Assembly: GCA_017795025.1 (NCBI GenBank)
Contig: CP051243.1
Location: 1,364,001 to 1,428,000, forward strand
From: Flavobacteriales bacterium
GTDB lineage: Bacteria > Bacteroidota > Bacteroidia > Flavobacteriales > Schleiferiaceae
Direction of reading: 5' to 3'
Length of the DNA: 64,000 nucleotides
A model generated the notes under the pieces. That model worked only from the letters and a program-made list of their open reading frames with translations, had not been told where the DNA came from and did not search any database. Below, one piece after another: positions 1-8,578 of the stretch; positions within the stretch are counted from its first letter, which is position 1; each line of letters begins with the position of its first letter. Made by a program: the position numbers and the translations under genes.

Positions 1-9
1 ATTTGGAGA

Positions 10-41
10 TTGGTGAATTGGTGGATCGGTAGATTGGTGAA
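10..41. repeat. 8-bp short tandem repeat array
   Basis: Four imperfect copies of the octamer TTGGTGRA (third copy degenerate). The same octamer recurs at 157-180 and 57187-57242, and inverted at about 1491-1534. It lies between genes. The short open frames through it are low-complexity Trp-Ile-Gly-Gly translations and not genes. Confidence 0.75.
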
Positions 42-156
42 GCAGGGCTGGGCACAAAAAAAAACCGCAACTGACCAAAGGGAGGTTGAGGAGGTTTTTC
101 GTCGTAGACCCCAAAATGTTAGCGGCTTTGGGATCAATTATCCTGGGTTTGGGGGA

Positions 157-180
157 TTAGTGAATTGGTGGATTGGTGGA
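157..180. repeat. 8-bp short tandem repeat array, second block
   Basis: Three copies of the TTGGTGRA octamer (first with one substitution), about 115 bp after the first block. The rest of 1-286 shows no convincing gene; the bases before 287 are AT-rich leader of the next gene. Confidence 0.7.
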
Positions 181-286
181 TCAGGGCGAGGATAAAAACC
201 TACTTCCTAAAAAAAGAGGTTACTTAATAGCTTCAAACTAGCAATAAATCAGGCTTTTACCGTTAAAGCACAAATCAACAACCGCT

Positions 287-1060
287 ATGACCAAGAATTT
301 CGCTTTACTCCTCGCTTTACCTTTTCTGTTTGGAAAAAGCAGTGATCGCCCCAATTTTGACGACTATGAAATGTTTAGACCGAGAATTTATGTCGCTCAA
401 CATGAGGTTCGCAATGGAGAATACCGAAACTTCTTGAGGGGATTAAATAAGGAAGAATTGGCAGAATTTAGAGTTGACTCTAGCGCCTGGAACCAATCCA
501 TTAAATTCGCATACCATGACCCCATGGTTGAAAATTACCATAGTCACCCCGCCTATAATGATTACCCCGTTGTTAATATCAGCCAAAAGGCCGCCGAGGC
601 CTATTGTCAATGGCTAACTGAGCAATATAATATTCAAGAAAAACGTGAATTTCAGAAAGTACAATTCCGCTTGCCAAGTAGTGAAGAGTGGATGTCCTTC
701 GCTAGCCCTCTACCTAATAACCGATTACCCTGGTATGGCAACTTACCCTATACCCCTGAAAAGGATGGGCAAGTCAGCGATATCATTTGCAATATTAAGC
801 TCTATGACTATCGCAGTGGCAAGCACAATTATATTGCTGATGGTGGATTTTATCCGGTTAAAGTAGGGTCCTACCCCGCTAACCAAAATGGACTTTTTGA
901 TATCATTGGTAATGTGGCAGAAATGACCTCCGACTCCCTTATAAAAGGTGGTAGCTGGGATAATACCATCGAAGAATCATTTATCGATTTGGAGCAAAAC
1001 TTCTCCCTACCCGACCCTAGGGTGGGTTTTAGAATTGTGATGGAAGTACTGGAGCCTTAA
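287..1060 (+). CDS. Secreted FGE-sulfatase (SUMF1)-fold protein
   Basis: 257 aa with an N-terminal hydrophobic signal (about residues 4-18) followed by a formylglycine-generating-enzyme-type fold. Family signatures are visible: RLPSSEEW at 128-135, GNVAEM at 208-213, GGSW at 221-224 and GFRIV at 247-251. The cysteines that true FGE uses after the GGSW and GNV motifs are absent, so it is probably not a sulfatase-activating enzyme. Many Bacteroidota use this fold as a non-catalytic binding module, as in the gliding lipoproteins GldJ and GldK, but this protein is shorter than those. It stands alone between repeat-rich stretches; partner unknown. Confidence 0.8.
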   Translation: MTKNFALLLALPFLFGKSSDRPNFDDYEMFRPRIYVAQHEVRNGEYRNFLRGLNKEELAEFRVDSSAWNQSIKFAYHDPMVENYHSHPAYNDYPVVNISQKAAEAYCQWLTEQYNIQEKREFQKVQFRLPSSEEWMSFASPLPNNRLPWYGNLPYTPEKDGQVSDIICNIKLYDYRSGKHNYIADGGFYPVKVGSYPANQNGLFDIIGNVAEMTSDSLIKGGSWDNTIEESFIDLEQNFSLPDPRVGFRIVMEVLEP

Positions 1061-1331
1061 AATGCAGCAGAGTCCTGCCTGGAATGCTTACTCGAAAACT
1101 AGCTCGAAGAATTCTAAGCAATAGAGCTATTGTATGCGCCTTTAAATGAAGCCTCAAAAAAGGATTGGATTCGGGAGAATACTTGCGGGCAATGCCTCGC
1201 ACTCTTTCCTGGTCAGTAAGGAACAATAGACGCAACTACCCCGTTTCACAGCCCGTAAACCCTTGAAGGGGACGTCACCCAAAGCTGATTTTGTGCCCAA
1301 AAGGAACATCCACTACAAACTCCTTAAACTC

Positions 1332-1467
1332 GCCTGCCAAGACCTAGTGCGGCGAGCAAGGCATCGCCTGCCAAAGTCTTGTAGGGCGAGCGAGGCATCG
1401 CCTTCCAAAATCTTGTACGGCGAGCGAGGCATCACCTACCAAAGTCTTGTACGGCGGGCAAGGCTCT
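1332..1467. repeat. Tandem repeat, 4 x 34 bp
   Basis: Four head-to-tail copies with boundaries 1332, 1366, 1400 and 1434. Each unit has the form GCCTNCCAAARTCTTGTA followed by CGGCGAGCGAGGCATC. The copies differ at a few positions, so the array is not a very recent duplication. 34 is not a multiple of three, which argues against coding. Confidence 0.85.
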
Positions 1468-1490
1468 GAGAACTGTGTATTGAAGCAATC

Positions 1491-1534
1491 CCAATCCACC
1501 AATCAACCACTTCCCCTCTCCACCAATCCACCAC
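1491..1534. repeat. 8-bp repeat array, inverted orientation
   Basis: Degenerate copies of the octamer complement (TCCACCAA) in two short blocks separated by a pyrimidine-rich linker. It belongs to the family at 10-41, 157-180 and 57187-57242, but on the opposite strand. Confidence 0.6.
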
Positions 1535-1583
1535 TCCCCATCCTCGAACTCTTCGTACCTTTAAGCTCCTTAAAAAATCCGAT

Positions 1584-2345
1584 TTGAAGCCTTTTAAGAA
1601 AATGGTCATGGGTATTGGCCTCAGTCCCAGCTTAAGTGCCAATATTGCCGAGGCGGGTCGATTAGCCGCTTCCCTCGCCGAAGAACTAATTTTTGTGCAT
1701 GTCGAAGACGGCCCTGCTTATTCCCGCCAAGAAATTGAAATGGAGCTTGCTGCGGTAAAGGACCGCTTCCCCCATCGTTTCTTGGGTCGACAAGGAGACA
1801 TTTCAGAAGGAATTCTGGATGCTTGTGAAGAGGAAAATGCCGACCTCTTACTTATTGGCGCTTTACCCAAAGAAGGCTTGTTACGCTATTATTCGGGTTC
1901 CATTGCCCGTCAATTAATTCGCAAATCGAATTGCAGTCTAATGCTATTGAGTCAGCCCGAATCCTTTCCAAAAGCGTATTCGAAGTTGGCCGTTTTTGCT
2001 GACCATCATCCTAAAACAAAAGACACTTTAATAATGTCGATTGCCCTTGCCCAAGCCTTGCAAGCCCAAAATCTTGATGTTTTAGCTGAAAGCTTTGGTA
2101 CCTCCAATAGCCTCGACTTCGCAAATTTTACCCCTATAAAAATTGAGCGTCATAGGATCGATGGTGCAGCGGGTTACCGGCTCGATCAGTTTAGTAAAGA
2201 TCATGGCACGCAAATATTAATACTAAATTCGCTTGATACCAAATTGGGCTATCGAGACCGCGTGTTCACCCATGAAATAGACTATCTCTTATCCGAGCTG
2301 CCCTGTGCTATTTTATTGGTGCATAGCAGCGAAGAAGCTTCTTAG
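1584..2345 (+). CDS. Universal stress protein (UspA family), tandem domain
   Basis: 253 aa, about twice a single Usp domain, so probably two fused domains (about 1-128 and 130-253). The first domain has the alternating beta-alpha pattern (GIGLSPS at the start, ending with a conserved hydrophobic strand near SLMLL) and a GSIARQL segment resembling the end of the G-x2-G-x9-G-S/T nucleotide-binding loop. The second domain is more degenerate. Cytoplasmic; role probably stress or energy-state response. It lies 67 bp before miaE on the same strand, but a promoter-like element in the gap suggests separate expression. Confidence 0.75.
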   Translation: MKPFKKMVMGIGLSPSLSANIAEAGRLAASLAEELIFVHVEDGPAYSRQEIEMELAAVKDRFPHRFLGRQGDISEGILDACEEENADLLLIGALPKEGLLRYYSGSIARQLIRKSNCSLMLLSQPESFPKAYSKLAVFADHHPKTKDTLIMSIALAQALQAQNLDVLAESFGTSNSLDFANFTPIKIERHRIDGAAGYRLDQFSKDHGTQILILNSLDTKLGYRDRVFTHEIDYLLSELPCAILLVHSSEEAS

Positions 2346-2376
2346 TGAGAATACCCTTAAACAAGGTTCAATTACC

Positions 2377-2384
2377 TAATTTTG
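2377..2384 (+). promoter_or_regulatory. Candidate -7 promoter element for miaE
   Basis: TAATTTTG matches the Bacteroidota -7 consensus TAnnTTTG and ends 28 bp before the miaE start. No clear TTTG -33 box is visible at the usual spacing. Confidence 0.4.
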
Positions 2385-2412
2385 CCGCGGATAAAATCTA
2401 GCGACCAGCGAT

Positions 2413-3000
2413 ATGAGTATTTTACGATTGAAACTGCCCACCGATCCCCGTTGGGCCAATATTGCCGAAAAAAACATTGAAGAGATTTTAACCGATCACG
2501 CTTTCTGTGAGCAAAAGGCGGCCTCAACGGCCATTTCCCTCTTGGTAACCTACCCCGAGCACAGTGAATTGGTAGATGCGATGGCGGCGCTAGCCCGTGA
2601 GGAAATGAGTCACTTCGAAATGGTGCATAAACGCATTCAACAACGCGGACTAAAACTGGGTCGGGAGCGCAAAGACGAATATGTTGCGCGCATTAATACC
2701 TTTTTCCCTAAAACCGGAGATCGCAATATGCGCTTGGTTCACCGTCTTTTAATTGCCGCTTTAATTGAAGCCCGCAGTTGTGAGCGCTTTAAGGTGCTTT
2801 CCGACAATATTGAAGATCAGGAACTGGCCGACTTTTATCGCAAGTTGATGGTAAGTGAGGCCAATCATTACACCATGTTTTTAAAATTTGCCCGTGAATT
2901 TGGCGAGCGCGAAAAGGTAGACCAAATGTGGGACGAGCTTTTAAGCTTCGAAGCGGAGGTCATGAAAGACTTTGGCACCAAAGAACATATTCACGGTTAA
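2413..3000 (+). CDS. miaE: tRNA-(ms2io6A37) hydroxylase MiaE
   Basis: 195 aa, normal length for MiaE, the diiron monooxygenase that hydroxylates the isopentenyl side chain of ms2i6A at tRNA position 37. The four-helix ferritin-like pattern of iron ligands is visible: E33, the ExxH at 64-67 (EMSH), E119, and the second ExxH at 149-152 (EANH). Cytoplasmic. It is followed 34 bp later by gcvT on the same strand, possibly co-transcribed. Confidence 0.9.
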   Translation: MSILRLKLPTDPRWANIAEKNIEEILTDHAFCEQKAASTAISLLVTYPEHSELVDAMAALAREEMSHFEMVHKRIQQRGLKLGRERKDEYVARINTFFPKTGDRNMRLVHRLLIAALIEARSCERFKVLSDNIEDQELADFYRKLMVSEANHYTMFLKFAREFGEREKVDQMWDELLSFEAEVMKDFGTKEHIHG

Positions 3001-3034
3001 TTTATCGGCGCAAGCCAATTTATAATCCCTCTCC

Positions 3035-4111
3035 ATGAAAAAGCTAATACTCGATCAAATCCACCAGGACCTTGGTGGTAAAATGGTAGATTTTGCCGGT
3101 TTTCACATGCCGGTACAATACGAAGGTCTAAAAGTAGAACACCTGCATGTACGCGAAAAAGTGGGCGTTTTTGATGTAAGCCATATGGGCGAATTTTTCA
3201 TCAAGGGTGAAGGTGCCTTAGACTTCTTACAAAAAACCACTTCGAATGATGTTTCGAAATTGGTACCTGGGAAAATTCAATACAGCTGTTTACCTAATGA
3301 TAAGGGCGGTATTGTAGACGACCTTTTAGTTTACTGCCTAGCAGAGAATGAATACCTTTTGGTGGTAAACGCCTCTAATATTGAAAAGGATTACGCCTGG
3401 TTGGCCTCTCATCTGCCGGAAGGCTTGGAGATAGACAACCAAAGTGATGATTGGTCCTTATTTGCCGTACAAGGCCCAAAGGCAGCCGAAGCTTTACAAA
3501 GCTTAACCGAGACCGACCTGGCCGGCATGAAGTATTACACCTTTGCACAAGGCAAGATTGCCGGAGCGGAGGCCCTTATTTCGGCCACAGGATATACTGG
3601 CGCGGGAGGTTTTGAATTGTACGTGAAAAACGAGGATGCGATTGCCGTTTGGGAAGCCATTTTTAAAGCTGGGGCTGAACAGGACATCAAGCCGATTGGC
3701 TTAGGCGCCCGCGATACCTTGCGCATGGAAATGGGCTTTTGCTTGTATGGCAATGATATTGATGACCAAACCTCTCCGCTGGAAGCAGGCTTAGGCTGGA
3801 TTACCAAGTTTAGCAAGGACTTTATTAATTCGGAAGCATTATTAGCGCAAAAAGAAGCGGGGATTAGCCGTCGCTTAAATGGCTTTGTGATGGAAGAGCG
3901 TGGTATTCCCCGTAAAGGTTACCGCATCTTAAACGCGGAGGGAGAAGCCATTGGCGAGGTCACTTCCGGTACCCAGTCCCCTAGTCTGGACCAAGCGATT
4001 GGTTTGGGTTATTTGGATAAACCCTACCATACGGCCGACACCGAAATTTACATTGAAGTGCGTAATAAAAAACTAAAGGCCAAGGTGCAAAAGCCTCCTT
4101 TTGTGAAATAA
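3035..4111 (+). CDS. gcvT: Glycine cleavage system T protein (aminomethyltransferase)
   Basis: 358 aa, full length. GcvT transfers the aminomethyl carbon from lipoylated H protein to tetrahydrofolate, releasing ammonia. Family features: N-terminal MVDFAGFHMPVQY, VFDVSHMGEF, the GYTGAGGFELY segment, GLGARDTLRMEMGFCLYG and a C-terminal barrel with EVTSGTQSPSL. No gcvH or gcvP lies beside it, which is common in Bacteroidota. A hairpin with a T-run follows the stop codon. Confidence 0.95.
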   Translation: MKKLILDQIHQDLGGKMVDFAGFHMPVQYEGLKVEHLHVREKVGVFDVSHMGEFFIKGEGALDFLQKTTSNDVSKLVPGKIQYSCLPNDKGGIVDDLLVYCLAENEYLLVVNASNIEKDYAWLASHLPEGLEIDNQSDDWSLFAVQGPKAAEALQSLTETDLAGMKYYTFAQGKIAGAEALISATGYTGAGGFELYVKNEDAIAVWEAIFKAGAEQDIKPIGLGARDTLRMEMGFCLYGNDIDDQTSPLEAGLGWITKFSKDFINSEALLAQKEAGISRRLNGFVMEERGIPRKGYRILNAEGEAIGEVTSGTQSPSLDQAIGLGYLDKPYHTADTEIYIEVRNKKLKAKVQKPPFVK

Positions 4112-4147
4112 GCCCAGCGACCGTAAAGCCGAATTGGCTGTGCAATT

Positions 4148-4191
4148 AAAAAACCTTCGCGAACTCGAATATAGAGTGGCGGAGGTTTTTT
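4148..4191 (+). terminator. Rho-independent terminator after gcvT
   Basis: Arms AAAAAACCTTCGC (4148-4160) and GCGGAGGTTTTTT (4179-4191) pair with one G-U, followed by T-rich sequence. It sits 37 bp after the gcvT stop. Confidence 0.75.
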
Positions 4192-4220
4192 CGTTTTGAG
4201 TGGAGTCTAAAGAAGCGCTC

Positions 4221-4397
4221 TTATAAGCTCCAAGAATAGGAAAGCGCATTTTTAAGACCCTGAACCTCAGCCAAGCTGTTTAAATATTCCTTAAATTGCT
4301 GCAAACCTTGCGACGCTTCTATCTTAACCTGAGTTCCGATTCTATATCGTCTTTGGAGAGTTATGTTGAAGTTTATTGGGGTGTAAGCAAGTTTTGT
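4221..4397 (-). pseudogene. Possible C-terminal remnant of a lost gene
   Basis: A 58-codon frame open on the minus strand, ending in TAA, with protein-like composition (contains TPINFNITLQRRYRIGTQ and QGLQQFKEYLNSLAE). There is no start codon and a stop lies just upstream, so this can only be a fragment. Family not recognised. It could also be chance. Confidence 0.3.
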
Positions 4398-4410
4398 CTA
4401 CTAAAGTGTA

Positions 4411-4869
4411 ATGGGACTTTTTGACTTTTTATTTGGGAAGAAACATAGAATTGAGGACGAATTCTTTGGTAGCATGTTACACGTGACCTCGAAGGATGCT
4501 TCTAAAAACTATTATGAATGTAACAGACAATTTCTCCCAAAGGGTTCTGCTATAGAGTTGGGAGTTGAAGGAGACGAAAAAGGTCCGCAACAAATTCAAA
4601 AGGAGTTCTTTTTATCAATTGAAAAGAACTACGACGAAATAGCAATTTCCATTGCTCCTATCATTGAGAACGAATTCAAAAACTGGAAGGAAGATTTTAG
4701 AATTCAAGATTTTAAGAATGAATTCAAACCAGTGTATATGTTCCTCCCCCATTGTGTAACAAAACCAGTCACTTGGGAAATTGCTTTCGAATCAGATTAT
4801 GATTTAAACCATCATATCTCAGTTACAATGCAAGATATGAAAGCAGTTGAAGTATTAATTGATGGATAA
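4411..4869 (+). CDS. Hypothetical cytoplasmic protein
   Basis: 152 aa, acidic, beginning MGLFDFLFGKKHRIEDEFFG. No signal peptide or membrane segment. The charged hydrophobic start and mixed alpha/beta pattern recall small conserved proteins often found in toxin-immunity or polymorphic-toxin neighbourhoods, but I cannot assign a family. It is followed by a broken gene and an HExxH-motif protein, and the local base composition is more AT-rich than the neighbours, so this small block may have been acquired together. Confidence 0.65.
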   Translation: MGLFDFLFGKKHRIEDEFFGSMLHVTSKDASKNYYECNRQFLPKGSAIELGVEGDEKGPQQIQKEFFLSIEKNYDEIAISIAPIIENEFKNWKEDFRIQDFKNEFKPVYMFLPHCVTKPVTWEIAFESDYDLNHHISVTMQDMKAVEVLIDG

Positions 4870-4943
4870 AGTACACATCAAAACCAAAACCACCTTAGAA
4901 CGTAGTTGAGCCAAACCCTTATCCACTTAAAAAAAACCGATTA

Positions 4944-5188
4944 ATGAAAGTTTCAATACTCCTTACGATACTATTACTAGTTCACTTCAGCTTTGGACAA
5001 GAAAGGAGGAAAGAACTGGCTCAATTAAAAATCTATCTTCGAGCGAGCAGCTTGGACTAGCGGAGACTTGCCTCTTATGCCGCATTCCCTAGCTAAACCG
5101 CGGTACACCATTTAAAACAGTAGAAAGCGAAATAAAACATCTCTTCCCGGAAGTGAAGGAAAAAAAATATGAACAGAGAGAAAACTGA
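4944..5188 (+). pseudogene. Disrupted small secreted-protein gene
   Basis: From 4944 there is an ATG frame with a clear signal peptide (MKVSILLTILLLVHFSFGQ) that runs into a stop at 5058-5060 after 38 codons. A second, shifted frame (5105-5188, TPFKTVESEIKH to a TGA) has protein-like composition and ends 2 bp before the start of the next gene. The GC-richer stretch between them (about 5035-5104) interrupts the frame. The simplest reading is a secreted-protein gene broken by an indel or replacement. Confidence 0.45.
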
Positions 5189-5190
5189 CC

Positions 5191-5964
5191 ATGTTTAACT
5201 TTCGGAAGTCCAAAAAAAAATACGAGCCACTCGATCTAGAACTAAGAAAGTACTTCGAGAACAATTTTTTATGGTTAATTCAAGAGTTTCCTGAACCTAC
5301 AATAGAATCTCGTAGGATTCTGACCCCTTCAACATCAGACTTTCCCATAAAATGGAATAAGAGTCGAGAAAATGCGAACGAAGCGCTGCAAGTTATTTGC
5401 GACCAAATGCAAGTGGATCCAAAAGTTATTGAGCTCGACTTTCACGAAAATAATCCCAAAGAAATTGACATGGGGACTTCTGTGATTTTCTTAGAATCTG
5501 ACCCCGATAATACTGAAGCGGTAGGCCTTTATCATAAAGATCCAGCTAGTGGAATATACATCATTTCACTCGACGAATCCTTATTAGAAAGACCTGATTG
5601 CTTAATTGCAACCATAGCCCACGAATTATCCCATGTAAAGCTGCTTGGTGAAAAGAACTTAGAGCAAAATGATGAAATGCTCACGGACCTTACAACCGTA
5701 GTCTTTGGACTAGGGATTTTCAATGCAAATTGTGCTTTTCAGTTTTATAATCAGATCGACCGTTGGGGACACAGTAATCTAGGCTATTTAAAAATTGAGG
5801 AATGGGCCTATGCCCTGGCCCTTTTAGCATTTATCAGGCATGAGGATGAACCACCATGGAAACAATTTTTAAGCAAGACCATTAAAAGCGATTTCGAGAA
5901 ATGCCTGAGGTATATGATTGAAAATGAGGGAGAAATATTTGAATTTGATGAGGAAGAGGAATAA
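5191..5964 (+). CDS. Putative zinc-dependent protein with HELSH motif
   Basis: 257 aa, no signal peptide. Residues 144-148 are HELSH, a textbook HExxH zinc-binding site within ATIAHELSHVKLLG, with acidic candidates for the third ligand downstream (DEMLTDL, 161-167). The highly acidic tail (FEFDEEEE) suggests a soluble cytoplasmic protein. Family not recognised; it may be a minimal gluzincin-like peptidase or a non-peptidase relative. It starts 2 bp after the stop of the disrupted upstream frame, implying a former operon. Confidence 0.65.
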   Translation: MFNFRKSKKKYEPLDLELRKYFENNFLWLIQEFPEPTIESRRILTPSTSDFPIKWNKSRENANEALQVICDQMQVDPKVIELDFHENNPKEIDMGTSVIFLESDPDNTEAVGLYHKDPASGIYIISLDESLLERPDCLIATIAHELSHVKLLGEKNLEQNDEMLTDLTTVVFGLGIFNANCAFQFYNQIDRWGHSNLGYLKIEEWAYALALLAFIRHEDEPPWKQFLSKTIKSDFEKCLRYMIENEGEIFEFDEEEE

Positions 5965-6133
5965 ACTGTTACCAACAAGGCCCTTGCCCCTTGCATCATT
6001 GGTCCAGATATTAAAAAATCTTAAGTAAATTAAATTGCCGTCTAAGCTAATGTCGGCTTCGTTTTCTAATTAGTGTCATTACTGCGCTCCTAAAGGGCAT
6101 TTGATAGGTCTCCAAAAGCAAATAGGTTAAAAA

Positions 6134-6727
6134 ATGTTCAAGAAGATTTTATTTCCATTGATATCGATATTCTTAGCCTTCAGGTCTTATGAAATACTAA
6201 GAACCCTTTGGTTGCTGGAGCCGGCTAAACTCAATATCTGGATGGTGCTATTACTTTCCTTGCTGCTGAATTTATTTATCACCGGGATTTTCGCCTTTAT
6301 TGGTTTTGCCTACCCTACAAACCAATTGCTTCCTGATAACTATTACCGCATCCGCAATAGAAGCTCGATTGCAACATTATCCAGGGTCCTGAAAATTGAA
6401 TACTTTAAAAAGTTTCTCCTATGGCTGTTCTGGGGCAAGGAGAAAAACCGAACTAAGTATTTCGACGGTACCAAACAGGGTTTGGAAAACTTTGATTACC
6501 AAACCCGACAGTCTGAATTTGGACACCTGGCGGCCCTACTGCTTATTCAAGGTGCCGTTATGGTTATGCTGGTGCACGGACATTTCCTTATGGCCGTAAT
6601 AACAACCTCCCTAAATTTCCTCTCCAATTTTTATCCTGTGGTACTGCAAAGAAATCACAGAGCACGAATTGAGCGCATGAAAAGCATTCAAAATGCTAAG
6701 CACACAAAAAATACTGCCGCAGATTAG
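6134..6727 (+). CDS. Membrane protein, CrtO-like acyltransferase family
   Basis: 197 aa with hydrophobic segments at about 5-22, 35-58 and 130-165. The C-terminal half has FDGTKQGLENF, then RQSEFGHLAALL, then a hydrophobic stretch ending NFYPVVLQRNHRARIERM. The arrangement (E/H in a helix, then N-x-YP-x-x-LQR-x-x-R) is what I recall of glycosyl-4,4'-diaponeurosporenoate acyltransferase (CrtO) family proteins, which acylate glycosylated carotenoids. No carotenoid genes lie nearby, so the substrate is open. Assignment from motif memory only. Confidence 0.5.
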   Translation: MFKKILFPLISIFLAFRSYEILRTLWLLEPAKLNIWMVLLLSLLLNLFITGIFAFIGFAYPTNQLLPDNYYRIRNRSSIATLSRVLKIEYFKKFLLWLFWGKEKNRTKYFDGTKQGLENFDYQTRQSEFGHLAALLLIQGAVMVMLVHGHFLMAVITTSLNFLSNFYPVVLQRNHRARIERMKSIQNAKHTKNTAAD

Positions 6728-6879
6728 AATTAATTTCCCTGTGATGGATCTACCTCCAAGCTTCAGTCCTCGCTCCTCCTCTTTTCAGCATGCTTCTTTC
6801 TTGCAATTTTGACTTAACTTACCCCCAGAGGCTTTCATTAAGCTCCATGCACTTTGCCCCTTTACCCTACTAGCCCATT

Positions 6880-7719
6880 ATGACTAAACTAGCCCTCCAC
6901 CTGCTCCTATTCCTCCCCTTGCTTCTGGGAAGCCGCAGCGATAACAGAGCATCTAATCCATCTTTCCTCACATCCGCAAAACCGGAACAGAAAGAAACTG
7001 CAGCCCTGCATTGTGTGATAAAAGGCAGCGGCAGTCCTACCGTAATTTTTGAATCGGGCTTAGGAACGCCCTTATATAATTGGAATCAGGTTCAAACCGC
7101 CCTTTCGGAGCACTACCAAACCCTATCTTACGATCGAAGAGGAATCGGTCAATCGCCCAGCACAGATCTTCCACGGACCTTAGAGAATTTAGTAAACGAT
7201 CTTGACCTGCTCATCAAGCAAAATAAAATTGAGGGTCCCATAGTATTGGTAGGGCATTCGCTTGGCGGCTATATCGTGCGCAAGTATCAAGAGCAATTCC
7301 CTGCCCAAGTAGTTGGCTTGTTTTTAATCGACCCGAGTATTGAAAAATTATATGAGGAAGTGTTTAAGCAAATGAGTCCCCAAGCCGCCGATTCCATGAG
7401 AACTGCCTGGGATGCTAACTTCAAAAATCAAGCTATGGGCGTATACCAAGAGTGGCAAGAAGTATATACCATTGAGCAGCAAATGCGCAGTTGCCCCTTG
7501 CCCGCTGATATCCCTGTTACCATTCTTGCCTCCTACAAGGAAAACGCCTTTCTTACCAAAAAGAACGCGCAAATTAAGGCAGAACTATTCGCGGATTGGA
7601 AGGGGGACAAAACCAATGTCGAAATTTTAAACACCACCAATAGTGGTCACTATATTCACCTTGCTGAGCCCGATTGGGTAATCACGGAATTAGAAGCCTT
7701 TCTTAAAAACCTGAAGTAA
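6880..7719 (+). CDS. Secreted alpha/beta hydrolase
   Basis: 279 aa with an N-terminal signal (about 1-19). Alpha/beta hydrolase hallmarks: FESGLGTPLYNW (oxyanion region), SYDRRGIGQS, nucleophile elbow GHSLGG at 125-130 with S127, DPS as acid candidate and SGHYIHL carrying the catalytic His near the C terminus. Probably periplasmic; substrate unknown. It stands alone between a membrane protein and a secreted hypothetical. Confidence 0.85.
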   Translation: MTKLALHLLLFLPLLLGSRSDNRASNPSFLTSAKPEQKETAALHCVIKGSGSPTVIFESGLGTPLYNWNQVQTALSEHYQTLSYDRRGIGQSPSTDLPRTLENLVNDLDLLIKQNKIEGPIVLVGHSLGGYIVRKYQEQFPAQVVGLFLIDPSIEKLYEEVFKQMSPQAADSMRTAWDANFKNQAMGVYQEWQEVYTIEQQMRSCPLPADIPVTILASYKENAFLTKKNAQIKAELFADWKGDKTNVEILNTTNSGHYIHLAEPDWVITELEAFLKNLK

Positions 7720-7816
7720 GGGGCCTTTGGTGAAGAAGGTAATTCAGAACCGCAGCGCATCGAAAAGGAATCTACCACCTTATTTATTCTTAAATTTCTG
7801 ACAAACTTCTCCGCCC

Positions 7817-8545
7817 ATGCAAGCGATTCGACCTTTGCTCCTTTTTGTTCTGATGGCCTTTTTCCCTTTTAGGGGGCTGGCAGAATATAATGCTTGGTAT
7901 ACTGAATTCGAGGCTAGAGCGGAAAACGGGACTATCCATAGAGGCTTTATTTACCTAGTTGCTGCTTACGCAAAGGAAGATTCTCTGCAGGATGAGGCCT
8001 ATTTGGCAAGACTATTTGATCGCATGGATGGAAAGGCCAATGATAGTATTAGCTACGCAACCGACCTCATTAGCTATCCCGTGTATGCGGAAGATTTTAG
8101 CGATACCATTTTCAGCTACACCACCCGGGGAAAAGCTTCGCTGCCTGTAAAAGGTTTGAAATCCCTTAAAATCACCAATAGGATTGCCTACAGTTATATC
8201 AATACTATGCGCATCCTCGACCATGGTCCTAATCTCGACTGGCTTAATGAAAAGCCTCTCCGAAAGGTATGGTTTAGTGGCTATTTATGTGAAAGAACCT
8301 TTTTCATTCATAAGGAGAGTGAGCGCACCCGGCAGTTTACCGCAGCGCTTTTAAAGTATGAAGAAACCTTTGAAAAGCAGAAGCAGGAAATGGAGGCCAG
8401 CGCGCAAAATGGTGATGCCAAAACACGTGAAGCGGTCGAGGAGCAGTTAGAGCAACTAAAAGAACGACGCGATAAGAAAATCCAGTTCTGGGAGGAGATG
8501 CTAAAAGGAGAGAAAGTGGTTTCTTTAGGAAGCTGTTCTTGTTAA
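7817..8545 (+). CDS. Hypothetical secreted protein
   Basis: 242 aa with a signal peptide (about 1-22, ending before EYNAWY). The body has no motif I recognise. Residues about 170-230 are rich in Glu, Lys and Gln and probably form a coiled coil, and the tail ends GSCSC. Role unknown. Confidence 0.65.
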   Translation: MQAIRPLLLFVLMAFFPFRGLAEYNAWYTEFEARAENGTIHRGFIYLVAAYAKEDSLQDEAYLARLFDRMDGKANDSISYATDLISYPVYAEDFSDTIFSYTTRGKASLPVKGLKSLKITNRIAYSYINTMRILDHGPNLDWLNEKPLRKVWFSGYLCERTFFIHKESERTRQFTAALLKYEETFEKQKQEMEASAQNGDAKTREAVEEQLEQLKERRDKKIQFWEEMLKGEKVVSLGSCSC

Positions 8546-8578
8546 GCCTAAAGCTTAAAATCGATTTACACAGATGCA

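Larger units (their letters stand above)
1061..1583. other. Non-coding repeat-bearing spacer
   Basis: 523 bp without a credible gene. It holds a copy of a dispersed element (1233-1280, starting CAACTACCCCG and containing CCCTTGAAGGGG) that recurs near 58269-58318, a 34-bp tandem repeat (1332-1467) and inverted copies of the TTGGTGRA octamer (about 1491-1534). Open frames here change composition with the repeats and have no recognisable protein signature. Confidence 0.6.

Noticed and set aside
1029-1235. Minus-strand frame after the FGE-fold gene
   Set aside because: Overlaps the gene end and continues into repeat-bearing DNA; no protein features.
1332-1467. Possible CRISPR array
   Set aside because: Units abut without spacers and differ from each other; no cas genes in the window.
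4261-4310. 16-bp match to 35650-35670
   Set aside because: Shared stretch is short and AT-rich; likely chance.
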